This document shows, in pieces, positions 1 through 11,403 of a DNA stretch of 64,000 bases; within the stretch, counting starts at the first letter, position 1; every line of letters starts with the position of its first letter. The stretch is from Plantago ovata (taxonomy: Eukaryota; Streptophyta; Magnoliopsida; Lamiales; Plantaginaceae): assembly GCA_028274465.1 (NCBI GenBank), contig CM051457.1, positions 102,237,982 through 102,301,981 of the forward strand, read 5' to 3'. The notes under the pieces were generated by a model that saw only the letters and a list, made by a program, of their open reading frames with translations, ran no database searches and was not told the origin of the DNA. Made by a program: the position numbers and the translations under genes.

Positions 1-1540
1 GTTGTTTTCATGTGTTTGCGATGCTGCCAAGACTTGTTTGTATGAAAATTAATGTTTGAGGCCCATTTTAATATTGGCACATGGCTCCCGAAATCTCTAA
101 GACCGCCTTGATTTACCCTGAAGCACATCATCAAGGGCCAAGGGGTCATTATATTCTTATTGTGAACTCAACTTCCGACTGGATATGGAAGCCACCGTTG
201 ACTTGGAGTAGGTTTATGAAAATCTGACACTCATTGCCCATAAGATCAATTTGTTCTTTGAAAGGGATTATTGCTCTAGGTTTATCAACTGTATTTGAGG
301 ATTGAAACGCAGAGGTATGAACTCGACTTAACCTCTTTCCTGGAAGTTGTGTTTGTCAAGCTGCTCTGGTGCTGACCAGTTTTGCTTCCAACGGTAAAAT
401 CTGTTCCTGAAGGCCGAGCAGGAACGAACTTGTGTCCACCCAATTTACCGCGTGTTTTAGGAGTAGATAACAACGGGCAAAAGAAAGTGGAGCATGTCTA
501 TCTCATACTATCTGTTATGTATAACATATATTAGTGGTAGGAATGAAATTTCAGAGTCTGAGTGCTCTAGTTTACGTTCAGCGGTTCAGAGAGGAAAGAT
601 TCATTTTAGGTTCTAAACTCTTTTGTAACCAGCTCATTTACTTAAATGCGGATTAACTAAAATTAAAGTGTGCACTAATAGGACGTCAAAAGTTGGAAAC
701 TTAAGTTCAATGCGGTAATTCTGGTGCTTAATACTACTACTAGTATATTTCATGCATGCTTGGCCTAGAGTTTCATAGTTTCAAACATGATATAGTGGGG
801 CAAAAATAACTTACAAAGATCTCTCGATCTTGTGAAAACATTCTAACATAAGTTCTCAAATCGCAATGAAATACAGTAAATTAAAACCTAAAGGAGTTTC
901 GTGAGCACCCCAACTCTTAATGTACATAGTTATCAATAATCTATGGTGTGTCCCAAGTTCCCAACTATAGGCGAGATATAGTTATCTGTTCATTAGGTTC
1001 CTCTGGTTTACTTATTCATAACTTCTCTTTGATGTTGACTTAAATTTCTTTCCATAAGTCTTGGGACTTGTGTTAGGATAATGAACAAAAGGATAGATTT
1101 CCATTGATGCATTTTTCTCCAGATCATTCCGCTAAGGATGAGTGACTGAGATTCATTCAGGTGATAAGAGCGGGAAAAGTTATCAGAGATCATCAACCTG
1201 CCCATTCATCTTCATTCAGCAGAGTCATCCATAAACCAATATAGATTAGGTTCATGCTCTGGGAATAGCATAATTGTCATTGTTGATAGAATTCTCTGTG
1301 ATTGTTCTTGTATTGGAGCATTGTAACTGGTAACCGTAACATGTGAATAAAGGATTCTTGTTGCTCTCCGTGGACGCAGGTTATTCATAGCCGAACCACA
1401 TAATTCTCGTGTTAATTCATTTCTTTGTCCATTGATTATTTGTGCTTGTGTATTCTGTGATTGCCTGTTGGTTTTGTCATTGATTATGAGGATTTGGTGA
1501 GATCGAATCACAAAATTCGGGACCGGGTGTGGGAAGTTTG
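1..1540. other. Gene-free stretch, no recognised feature
   Basis: I see only short, unconvincing ORFs and no family I can name. The right end runs into the Copia gag fossil, so part of this stretch could be the decayed leader or LTR of that element. I could not delimit an LTR or a primer-binding site. Confidence 0.4.
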
Positions 1541-1554
1541 AAGCTCAATCATCA

Positions 1555-2960
1555 TCTATAGACTATGCTGGTTCGATCATGGCAGCTAGCTCTTAGATTG
1601 ACATTGAAAAGCTCACAGAGAATTCAGGTTTTGGTTTATGGAAGTTAATGATGCCACGAAGAAGGCGGAGATAATCGGGAAGGCATATATTATTGATTCT
1701 CTCATTAGGTGATAATGCACCAAAAGTTGTAGCGTACGGATGCTAAGGAGGTTTGGTACAAATTTGAGACTAATATTCCTCAGTTACAAGATGGTTGAAG
1801 GTATATCAATTTTTAGCAGTTAACTGAGTTTGACAGGGTTCATTGATCATCTAGGTGTTGGAGACACCACAATAAATAGTGACAAGGGTATGGTGCTGCT
1901 CACTGCTCTTCCAAGCAATTATAATCACCTTGGAGATATTATTCTATTTGGTAGTGTTGAATGACCTTGGATTGGTCATGAACTCATTGAAGACAAGCAA
2001 TTTTGTAACCTACTAGGGCATCCCACCAGTAAGCTGCAGAATGGAGGAAACACAGTTTCTTTCTGAGAGTCTTGCAATGAAGCGCCAAGGTTCCAAGCTA
2101 TGTTCTGAATCTCGTCTCCGAGGCTGTCTCGGACGACCTTCTGAGAAGGGTCAACCCGGATCAACCCGGGTCATCTCGGACATTTGTCTCGAAATAGATA
2201 AAAAAAAAAAAAAGAATTATATATATAATTATTCTTAATTTTTATATAAATGTAATACTATTATTAACAAAATCTATTACACTTATCATAATTTAACATA
2301 ACTATTGGACTATTTGCAAATTCACAAATTATAAATTATAGATTGAAAATTAGGTCATACTCCACCCTCTGCCAATTCTCAGTGCTCTGCGTCCTTGTCC
2401 TTGAGCTCGAGCTGCTTTCTTCCATGGCAGCTAATAAGCTTCACCCATTTTATGAATTCCACAACCCAAGACCACATACGGCTTGATGCAGTGCTCTGGC
2501 TTAGTTGAATCCATCTTCTCCCATGGAAGAGCTCCAGTCTTCTTCTAAAATGGCGATTGCCATTTACCTACAGCTCCATACTTCTGGTTTCTCACTCCCT
2601 CTCTTTTAAATCCTCTCACTTCGGTGATGTTTCTTCATTACATCAGATCTGATTGCCCAGATCTGGTACCCTTTGCCCTTTTAAAAAAAAATGTTCTTTC
2701 GATTTTACAGGGTAAAACTCGGATTTTGCCCGGATTTTTAACTGAGTTTATCCTATGTCCGAGATTTTACCGATTTTAGCCTGAATCGGCCCGCTTAGGC
2801 CTTCGAAACCCGGTATACCCGGGTCGATCCGCCGAGTTTCAAAACACAGGTTCCAAGAAGGTTCAGTCAAGTTCAAGGTAAAGGTAGAATACGAGGGAGG
2901 GTAAGGAGGTGTCAGAAGGAAAAAGAAGTGTTGTTAGTTGTTACTGTCACCAGAAGGGCC
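1555..2960 (+). mobile_element. Copia-type LTR retrotransposon fossil (gag part)
   Basis: Translation around 1590-2060 gives short stretches resembling the Copia gag/UBN2 domain, such as FGLWKLMM and LLTALPSNYNHLGDI. Beyond the MITE insertion a zinc-knuckle-like CYCHQKGHTK appears near 2936. No protease, integrase or RT was recognised, so this is a gag-only remnant. It is broken by several lesions and looks old. A hAT-like MITE (2098-2849) is inserted in it, and the gag similarity continues on both sides of that insertion. Confidence 0.65.
2098..2849. mobile_element. hAT-like MITE inserted in the Copia gag fossil
   Basis: The 752-bp element is flanked by a perfect 8-bp duplication, GTTCCAAG, at 2090-2097 and 2850-2857. 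The ends are imperfect inverted repeats: the left begins CTATGTTCTGAATCTCG and the right, read in reverse complement, begins CTGTGTTTTGAAACTCG. There is no coding capacity for a transposase. The 8-bp target duplication fits the hAT superfamily, but the terminal bases are not the classic CAGGG type, so the assignment is provisional. The inner flanks carry GC-rich GGGTCAACCCGG-like palindromic motifs. It resembles the element at 24854-25642. Confidence 0.7.
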
Positions 2961-3501
2961 ACACCAAGAGCTGATTTGTTTACAAAAAGCAATCAAAGGG
3001 AGCATACTGGAGTAGTGTTTTTTATGCACATCATCGATTTACAGTTGGCGATGAAACATGCTTTTAAACTTCATGACATTCTTGAGCGATACTTGTTGAT
3101 TTTAACAAAATATTTGTGTATTCTTTTGCTGTAAATTGGTTGATCTTTTGACATAATGACTATCTGGGGACACCCCTAGGCCCTAGATAAAAGACGGCAC
3201 TAATTTGGGAGAACCACAATTTAGAAAAGCATAGGGATGTAAAAGTTCAGGAAACTAAATAAATTGTTATAGAATGAATACTAGCCCACGTAACAAAACA
3301 ATGTACACGAATTCTACTAATAAAAATCAGAGCTGTCGAAACGAAGTTGTGACCGTAACTTCCCTCGTCCTGGGGGAGGGAAATTCAATCCAAACATACA
3401 GAAACCAAAAACGCAAAACACATTAAAACAAGAATACAAGCCCCTACTCTGCTTGCTAGTCAAGTTCAAGAAAATGTAACCAAAATTCTGAGTTTTAAGT
3501 G

Positions 3502-3601
3502 TACCATCTTGACAACATTTAAGCCTTCCACTTTTTCACGAGCATCATCATATTATCAATACGCTAAATTATGATAGCCACTTCAGTAGCAAACTGTCAA
3601 A
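3502..3601 (-). pseudogene. Decayed tandem copy of the CCT1 terminal exon
   Basis: About 100 bp on the minus strand resemble the last CCT1 exon (3627-3707) plus its splice acceptor. It translates as FATEVAIII, stop, RIDNMM and so on, against [16 protein letters not shown] in the functional exon, so it carries an in-frame stop and substitutions. It lies immediately downstream of the real stop codon, in the presumptive 3' UTR. The conserved acceptor (GACAG before TTTGC) suggests a local duplication that included the end of intron 16. It is probably non-functional. Confidence 0.8.
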
Positions 3602-3626
3602 GTTCCAAATACTATCTTGACAGCAT

Positions 3627-6600
3627 TTAATCCTCCTGGCCTTCCTCTTTCACGAGCTTGATCATATCATCAATACGTAGAATTGTGATAGCCGCTTCGG
3701 TAGCAAACTGTCAAAAGCAGATAAATCAAGAAAAACAAAGGAGAAGTTGAATTACCAGGCAGGCATCAAGTTTCAGATACAAACCTGAATTATCTTCACT
3801 TTACTCATTGCTGGCTCAATGACACCAGCTTCTAAGTTGTTGCGAATTTCTCCCTTCACTAGGTCAAGACCATCGCTGCAATCATATAATAAGTCACAGT
3901 TAGACATGCAGCCACAGAACGAGTGGCATGGAAAAAGTGAACATCAGCTACAGTTAAGAAGAGTAATTTGGGGAATGGGAATGATGAGTTAGATCAAGTG
4001 CTACAGGCCATGCACCGTATTCCAAAGAAAACTGTCTTAATGCTATAGATCAAATTAGCTAATGGATTAGGAAATAGGCGCTCACCTAGACAAATGTTTC
4101 TTATCTGCCTTAGTTTGAGATTTATGGTGGTTGGATCGCAGTTTAGCAACCAAATCAGTTGCATCTTTAGCAGCATTGACAGCAAGCACCTGAATAAAGA
4201 CATTGAAATGAGCAGTTAATATAACAAAAGATACTCTATGGATAGCATGTTTGAGGTTTCGTTAGTCAAGGAGGCAAAATACCTTGGGTATAACTAATAA
4301 CGATTCCGCAAACTCTGCAATAGCCAACTGCTCTCTCGATCCTAAAGTAGTGGCCAAATTTTCCAGATACACAGACAATGCAGCTTCAACTGCACCTCCA
4401 CCAGCTACAACCTATAGTATTACAATTAAAAGAAAATCAGACAAACAGTAGGCATACGACTTGCTATGCGTAATGCGACAGTTTTTACGGAGTGTCATGC
4501 TGCTACAATAATGTACATAAAATGGGGCCATGCCATGACTAGGTTTATCTTGCAAAATGATCTCCTCTACAAGGATGAGATGGTCTGAAAGTGAAGATAC
4601 TTACTGTTTTAGATTCCAGAGTTCTTTTGACAATGCACAGGGCATCATGCAGAGCCCTGTCCATCTCATCAAGCATGTAGTCATTGGCACCTCTTAGTAC
4701 TATGGAAACCTGAAGGAAACAGATATGCATGTCAACTTATATCTTCCTTATGACAGAATATCTTTAACTGACAGATCCATTTTGGGCTGAAGTTGGTCAT
4801 TCCAATACAAAAATTGTAAACACACAAGGATGGCATGTTAAGAATCGCATGTGCCCAAATAATTTATAAGGCCAAAGGACTACCCAGAATCCCATAAATC
4901 AGAACTGGATAATCATACCGCACTTGAAGTTTTTGTCCCTTTTATCATTATAACATCATCATCAGCAATGCGTTCCTCCACTACTTCATCAGCATGTCCA
5001 AGAAGTGATGAATCAAATGTTTCTTCCCCTTCCATATCTGCAAATGTTGATACCTGTACAGACCCAATTATTAGAGTGCTTGATCAACCATTTCCCTTCA
5101 GAAGTACGACAATACACTATTCCATGGAATATATTCACCCTTTCTTAGCGACTTAGCTAGTATATTGTGGTCCTACACTAAGTGTGAGCGGGAGGCAAAA
5201 GCGTCAAAGTTAGAAAAAATATGAAAACGCATAGTACTACTTATATACAATATAGTTTAAATAGGGTCTTATCAAAGAAATTAACAAAATATTGTTTTAT
5301 AATAAGGTTACTTTGGATTTATCGTATTATAAAGCTAAATTAACACATGATGTAGCATATTTATAAAACATTTTACTCGAGATAAGTACTGGTTTTGAAA
5401 TATAATTAACAAATATAGCAATTAAATCATCCATTTAATAGTGTAAGTCTTAGCGAAACTTAAAGCACAAGCTCGGGCGCAAAAAAAAAAAAAATTCATG
5501 TGGGGAAGCTTTGAGGTGATATAGGTCCTACAATCACAGACCAACCATTAAGCTCGAAACTCTTAGCTTTGATTCTCACTTTGTATGGCAAACTCTAGAA
5601 ATAGAATGGGAGATAGAAGAGGTGATCACTGATCAGAGATTTATCGGTAATATTTTGAATCTCCATTACTGAACATTTAAAATAATTTAACATGTTAATA
5701 ATAAATTTCACTATTATAATTGCAGAAGCACCCGCCACTTAAAATCCTAAAGCAAGACCCAAGAGAAGTTCATTGTTTGATGATAAGTGAATGTACCATA
5801 GTTCCACCAGTTGCCTTGGCAACATGTCGAAGGTCGTCTTTGCGTACACGCCTTACAGCTATTGCACCAGCTTCCACAAAGTACTGAAGAAAATAAGACA
5901 GGATTAACAACATATTCACCACTCGAGTACAGATAACAAAGAAAGCATCCTTCATACTAGCACATAAGCCAATAAATAACAGACAACAAAAAGGTTTGCA
6001 AACCAGATGCGACACAGACATAAGCATGGTAATATTATGAAAAATATATCAGTGTTACATAAACATTATCACATATTTATCCATCAGACAGTTTTAGTTC
6101 CCACAACGTTTTCAGAGATTGCAATTTTTGATAACATGATGCTAGCTTGCCACAGGAAATCTGGATTGCATTGAATCACTCTAAAAAAAGGAGATGAGCG
6201 CAATCGACCACAGTACTGGAGAAACAGAATTAGTTGTCTTGGCAAAAGATAGCATGCTACAGAAGAGTGGGAAATAATGGTTTCTATACACACAAAGTAT
6301 TCAAACTAGATTAGGTAAATAAGCAACTTCAAGAGCAACTCATAAGCTGGCATAGTTTTAAGAACCATGTAACATGTAAATTTTAACAAAAGCTTGCCTT
6401 GAGTGCCATGTCATCAATTCCTTTTGTGGTTAATACAACATTTGCTCCTGCCTTAAGAAGCTTCTCAATACGTTCTTTTGTCATGTCAGCTTCCCTGTAA
6501 AAAGCAATACCACTCGTCATTACTACATTCCAAATCAATGGGGAGGGGGAAGTTGTTTGATAATGATAATAGTAAGCAAATTTCCCTGCGATGGCTAGAA

Positions 6601-9600
6601 ACATCAATGGGAGCCATAACCATAAAGAGGACACATATTTCATTATATATCAGACGTATTTTCTTGAATGTATAAGTATTCAAGTGCTACCGAATGCAGA
6701 GCAGCTAACATTCAGAATATGCATCTGAATCAAATTTTCATGAATGTGGTATGTAAAAACAATCTTCCAGAACGGCCACAATGAATACAAATAATTACCT
6801 CTGGCGAATCTTTTCCAACTCCCTTGGGTCAGTGACTAAAACTTGGACGCCCATCTGCATTTTTGTCTTCTGGAGATTGAAGTCAAGGCAAGCAATCTTG
6901 GCTGGGGAAACCCTCAACGGCATCCCCTGTGCAGCACGACCAGTGTTGAGAGCATATCCTTTTAGTAAATAGCTATCTTTGGCACTTTTTCCATGAGCTT
7001 TAAGAATGTTGATTCCCTGAAACCACGAGAATTATCAGAACTTTCACAATAAATTACACAAGATAATGTATCTCTGCAAATATGTTGTCGGATGTAACTT
7101 CACTCAACAAATAACGGATTACTTAGTCAATGGTGCTTTTGATAGATAAACTGAGAAGCAAAACAGGTCAAGTTTTTCAACAAAAAAAATTGCCATATGG
7201 TGTCCAACCCTGGAAAAGCTTAATGTAAATCATAATAGGATCAAGCACATATGACCAACCTTGATCGGATATTTAACTTCGCCTCTGGCATTTGTCATCT
7301 TTACTGATAGTACAGCTTCTGCGACCTAGAAGACAATTCTTTCAATCAACATGATGTAAAAGATTGATCTAGGAATAAAGAAACTGATATTCTAATTGAT
7401 TTATGTGCAGAATTACATAACAGACATGTGGTAGAGCAAACAGCAGTCAAGAACAGTAGTATGACAGAAAAGTTGTTTTAAACAAACTAGAATATTGTCA
7501 TATTGTTTAAAGAAGAAAAACAACACGGGGTGGGGTGGGGGGGGGGGGGTATGTAGCTTTATCCATATGTTCATGATCTAATAGTTTGATAGCTTACCAG
7601 ATTGGCAAAGAAGTCGCTATCACCACCTATCAACTTTGAAGACATGCTGGTCTTGGCACAGTTTACAAAAGAATCTTTACCAAGCTTGTCAACCTGAATG
7701 TGTAATGAAAAAGATTTAGATTAGATTTTAACTTAGCAATCCACTTAAATGAACCTTGAGAAATATTAATAAAATCACACACCAGCATCCAATAAGAGAT
7801 ACATTTGACAAACTACGGTGACCTCACATCTTACCACAACTTTCATGTCATCATTCATCTATAATTCCAATTTGTTTTCCCAAAGACGCTACACTTACGG
7901 TGTACACTGGATAAACCCACAGGATTATGTATTGTAGCATGTAATCCAGGTAAACACAAGATAACAAGTGCAACAAACTATAACTTAGAACGCATAGAAA
8001 CAATCTCGCGCGCAGTGGAATTGAACATGATACCAAAGGGACGTTATCCCCATTGAACAACTAGGGCACCCTTGACTTCTTCAGCAACTCAAATTTCTCT
8101 CTGTTAAAAATTTTATTTTGCATTCTAAATGTTGAACCATAGGCAGTCATATATAATGATTCTAATACGAGCTCAAATAGCTGGAGTATTAACAAAACAA
8201 CAGTGTACGTACTTGCTAGACAGAAATAATTTACTTACTTTAAGGCACATAGTCTACATTCTAGCCACAAAATAAGAACAAATTTAAATGCCAGAACCAT
8301 GGCAAATTTAAATGCCAGAACCATGGCAAATTTAAATGCCAGAACCATGGCAACGAGATACAACTTGATGTCTATATTGACTGAATAGGTAAAGGTGCTT
8401 TACCTTAATAGCAAGTTTTTCATCAACATATTTGCAAGCTTCCCTCATCGCAAGCTGTAACCAAGAAAAAGTTATGTTGTCAAAATACAAGAAAGTGAAG
8501 TATAAAAATTAAGTGAAGATAAATATAAATAAAGTTTTAAGATTTATTAATACGCACTCTGTATCCACTGATGATTGATGTCGGATGAATCTTGTTTCGC
8601 ACTAAATCATTAGCTCTCTGTAGAAGAGTGTAAATAAGCACAATAGCAAGCAATCAGAATAATTTGAACTCCAGAAACTAATACACTAACACTAATGCAC
8701 CCATGGCTCGCAATGATACCTTGAGCAATTCTGCAGCTATTATAACAACAGAAGTAGTCCCATCTCCAACTTCACGGTCTTGCAGTTCAGCCAACTCAAC
8801 AAGAACCTGCAGTAAAATTGGTAATACAAAGATGTTTTCAGGGTGGCACAGACACAAACTCCATTCATAAGATCTTTAGGAGCACAGACAAATATCAATT
8901 CACCTTGGCAGCAGGATGCTTTACTTCAAGCATCCTCAGTATTGTGGCACCATCATTGGTTATTGTCACATCACCAATATCGTCTACAAGCATCTGAAAT
9001 TGCAGGAAACAAAAAATGAGTAGCGATACTCTTTACTGAGTTTCACATTTAACTTCAACCGTTAACAAATGATTCCATCATTCTGCTTAATTTGAGCTAT
9101 CATGATACAATTATCATCTTGAGATATTGCAATATACAGTTATTATCTACTTACCAATAGCATCACTAGAACTTCTAGAATCTAGAAGCAAGCAAATTTG
9201 AACTACACAATCGCGTCACTAATATAGTTTATTATGCTCACCAATGTCTTCAACATTTCACTTCCACCAGCTCCAAACACAATTAAGTACTAATTCTACC
9301 TAATGGCATATTGCTTGCAAGAGTTACTAATAAACTAGGTCTACTTCCGGCTCGCGAGAACATTTTACTACCACGCTATAATAACTAAAAACCTGATCTA
9401 GATTACAAACCAAAACCTAATCCAGCTACATTTAACTAAAATCTACCTCATGAAAGCAACTGGAAAAAAAATAAATCAGAAAACAATAAAAATTACCTTG
9501 TCGAGACCTACAGGACCGAGCGAAGACTTGACAATGTTAGCAACTGCTTGGCAAGCAACAACTACACATTTACAGCAAAAAAAAGTAATCAAATCAGTAA

Positions 9601-9712
9601 CTCCACATACATCGCATTTCGTATACAAAAATGAAATTGAAACGAGAAGCATACCATTTTGAGTACGAACATCCTGTCCAGATTGTCGTTCGCCGGAAAT
9701 ATCAATCGCCAT
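3627..9712 (-). CDS. CCT1: T-complex protein 1 subunit alpha (CCT1, group II chaperonin)
   Basis: One of eight subunits of the cytosolic CCT/TRiC ring, which folds actin, tubulin and other proteins using ATP. Seventeen exons, in transcript order: 9655-9712, 9497-9561, 8904-8993, 8720-8806, 8558-8617, 8404-8454, 7598-7693, 7260-7325, 6799-7016, 6398-6494, 5797-5883, 4919-5053, 4605-4709, 4283-4411, 4086-4189, 3785-3875, 3627-3707. These sum to 1620 nt, 539 residues plus stop, close to the usual plant length of about 545. The start begins [19 protein letters not shown]. Chaperonin signatures: SLGPVGLDK near 33-41, NDGAT 54-58, GDGTT 85-89, LHDAL with the likely catalytic Asp392, and GGG 409-411. 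All junctions are GT-AG except intron 10, which has a GC donor (AAG before GCAAGC). No internal stops were seen. Confidence 0.97.
7527..7550. repeat. G-rich run in a CCT1 intron
   Basis: A GGGGTGGGGT tract followed by an uninterrupted run of about 13 G, in the intron between exons at 7260-7325 and 7598-7693. Its length may be unreliable in any assembly, and on the transcript strand it is a C run. Confidence 0.7.
8279..8350. repeat. Three perfect 24-bp tandem repeats in CCT1 intron 6
   Basis: Units lie at 8279-8302, 8303-8326 and 8327-8350. The unit starts CAAATTTAAATGCC and ends CATGG. The three copies are identical, which suggests recent expansion. They are intronic and outside the splice signals. 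Confidence 0.9.
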
Positions 9713-10139
9713 TGTAATTGATGACTGGAAAATGAAATCGCGGCTAGAATCCTAAATCGGATCTAATCCGGTTGAAGATACAGAGGTAGCTGGCTTGATT
9801 CAACAGATTTACAGGAAGCTTAGGGATTGGGGAGAAGGAAACAATATCTCTGGTTTTCACTTGGCACAGTTCAGGGCTTAAGGAGGAGAGTGACGAAGCT
9901 TGGAGGGTTTGAGAGAAGCAGCAGCTCAAGATCACCTAATTCGCCCAAGTGCGTGAACGATTTCAAGTCCTGAGCTCACGTTCGTGAATTGGGTTGTAAT
10001 TCGCGATTTTAGAAGGATTACAATTTTCGAATTCGCGACTTAAGAATCAATAGTTCTTCATGGAATAATGCATAGGGGAAATGGGAGAAGAGTGTCAATC
10101 AGAAGAGTGAAATGTAGGATCAAATTAAAAAGGTCATTT
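9713..10139. promoter_or_regulatory. CCT1 5' flank (presumed promoter and 5' UTR)
   Basis: The region upstream of the CCT1 start codon has no convincing ORF. I could not place a TATA box or transcription start. The call rests on position only. Confidence 0.4.
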
Positions 10140-10262
10140 TGGAAGTTATAAGGGTGGTAAGTGGGTTGGAGTAGTAATATGAGAGGTCGAGGTGGTATAG
10201 GAGTAGTGTACGAGTAGGAGTAAGTAGAGTAGAATTAGATTTTACCATTTTTCTCTAAAAGG
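10140..10262 (+). mobile_element. Decayed SINE-like relic
   Basis: The sequence GGAGTAGTGTACGAGTAGGAG followed by a TAGATTTTACC-type tail matches the 3' half of the SINEs at 43093-43261 and 47025-47190. The 5' part with the pol III boxes is poorly preserved, and no clear target duplication was found. Confidence 0.4.
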
Positions 10263-10929
10263 CGTGTTGGTTGGGCTCATGACCTAGTTGTATGGAATCG
10301 ACCGGGATCAATTGTTTCAAATGAAGGTATTTTTCGCACAAACCCTAAGCTCCATTCATGTGTGTCCACGGACACTGAGTAAGAGGATAAGTGAGGTTGT
10401 GTTATGTTGTTTATTATTTTTCTTTAAAAAAAGTTATGTGGTCCAATTTGTGGATTTGGCTTAAATGAGATCATTCAAGTCCCTTTTCGGTACTTTTCTA
10501 TATGTGTTATTTCAAGAGACGTTGTAGGGAATCCAGAGTGTACAGACCATCGTTAATTCGTAGCCCATGCAACACCATCTAGTAAACTCAAAGAAGAAAG
10601 AATAAATCATGGTAATATCAAGACTAGCAAGTTCAACTTTACCAATTACCTTCTTCCATTGCACAACCTGCGCCAACACACCACAAGAAATACTCCATAT
10701 CAGATTTGTCAATACTAACAAGTTCAACTTTACTAGCCATAAATTAATAATTCTTGGACTTCGCGGCAAAGTCGATTTTATCAACAAATCAACATCATCT
10801 GGTTAAACAACATCACCTGGTTAAACAATGTTGTCTCCAGCTGGCGTAAATAAGAAATGCACACAGCCACAGACAATATAACTTACCAGAGAATTACCAA
10901 ACCATATGGAAAAAATATATATGAGGTAA

Positions 10930-11403
10930 CGAAAATGGTTTTGCATAACTAACAACTCAAGCCAAATTGAAGAACAACTATCTCCGGAGGATCAAGAAGT
11001 GGCACAACCTGCACCAACACTTTCTCTAGAGGAAGGAGAATTGAGAAACCCACCAAGACACTCTACCACTTATGGCTCAGAGGATGCAGATAATGAAAAC
11101 AGGGAAGGCACACCTCCACCCCAATATTTTAAGGCAGTGCTCAATGATGCAAATACTAATGTACCTATGCCCAATTATGTGCAGGAGAAAAGAAGAAGAT
11201 CAACGGATAGCTTAACAATTGGTGAGTATAACAAGGTTGCTGCTGTAAGGAATCAATACAAGGCAGGAACTAGCAGAGGTAACAATAACAAGTTCATTCC
11301 AAAAAGAGGCTCCTTTAGAACCTCTAACAGTCAAGTTACTTCTAGCTTTGGTAGAGGAGCAGGCATTTCTTTTGAAAACTCATCTTCCCAACCTTCTCAA
11401 TGA
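10930..11403 (+). CDS. LINE ORF1 C-terminal part (partial)
   Basis: An open frame without an ATG at its left end encodes the low-complexity C-terminal half of an L1-type gag-like ORF1 product, rich in Ser, Asn, Arg and Pro and ending SSSQPSQ. The conserved N-terminal DUF4283-like and zinc-knuckle parts are absent, consistent with 5' truncation. Its TGA stop overlaps the ORF2 ATG in the arrangement ATGA (11400-11403), a layout compatible with reinitiation or coupled translation in related LINEs. Confidence 0.6.
   Translation, partial: RKWFCITNNSSQIEEQLSPEDQEVAQPAPTLSLEEGELRNPPRHSTTYGSEDADNENREGTPPPQYFKAVLNDANTNVPMPNYVQEKRRRSTDSLTIGEYNKVAAVRNQYKAGTSRGNNNKFIPKRGSFRTSNSQVTSSFGRGAGISFENSSSQPSQ

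Noticed and set aside
5170-5790. Possible MITE or SINE in CCT1 intron 11
   Set aside because: An A run and AT-rich sequence are present, but no terminal repeats, pol III boxes or target duplication could be shown.
8279-8350. CRISPR-like array
   Set aside because: The 24-bp units are directly contiguous without spacers, in a plant intron.
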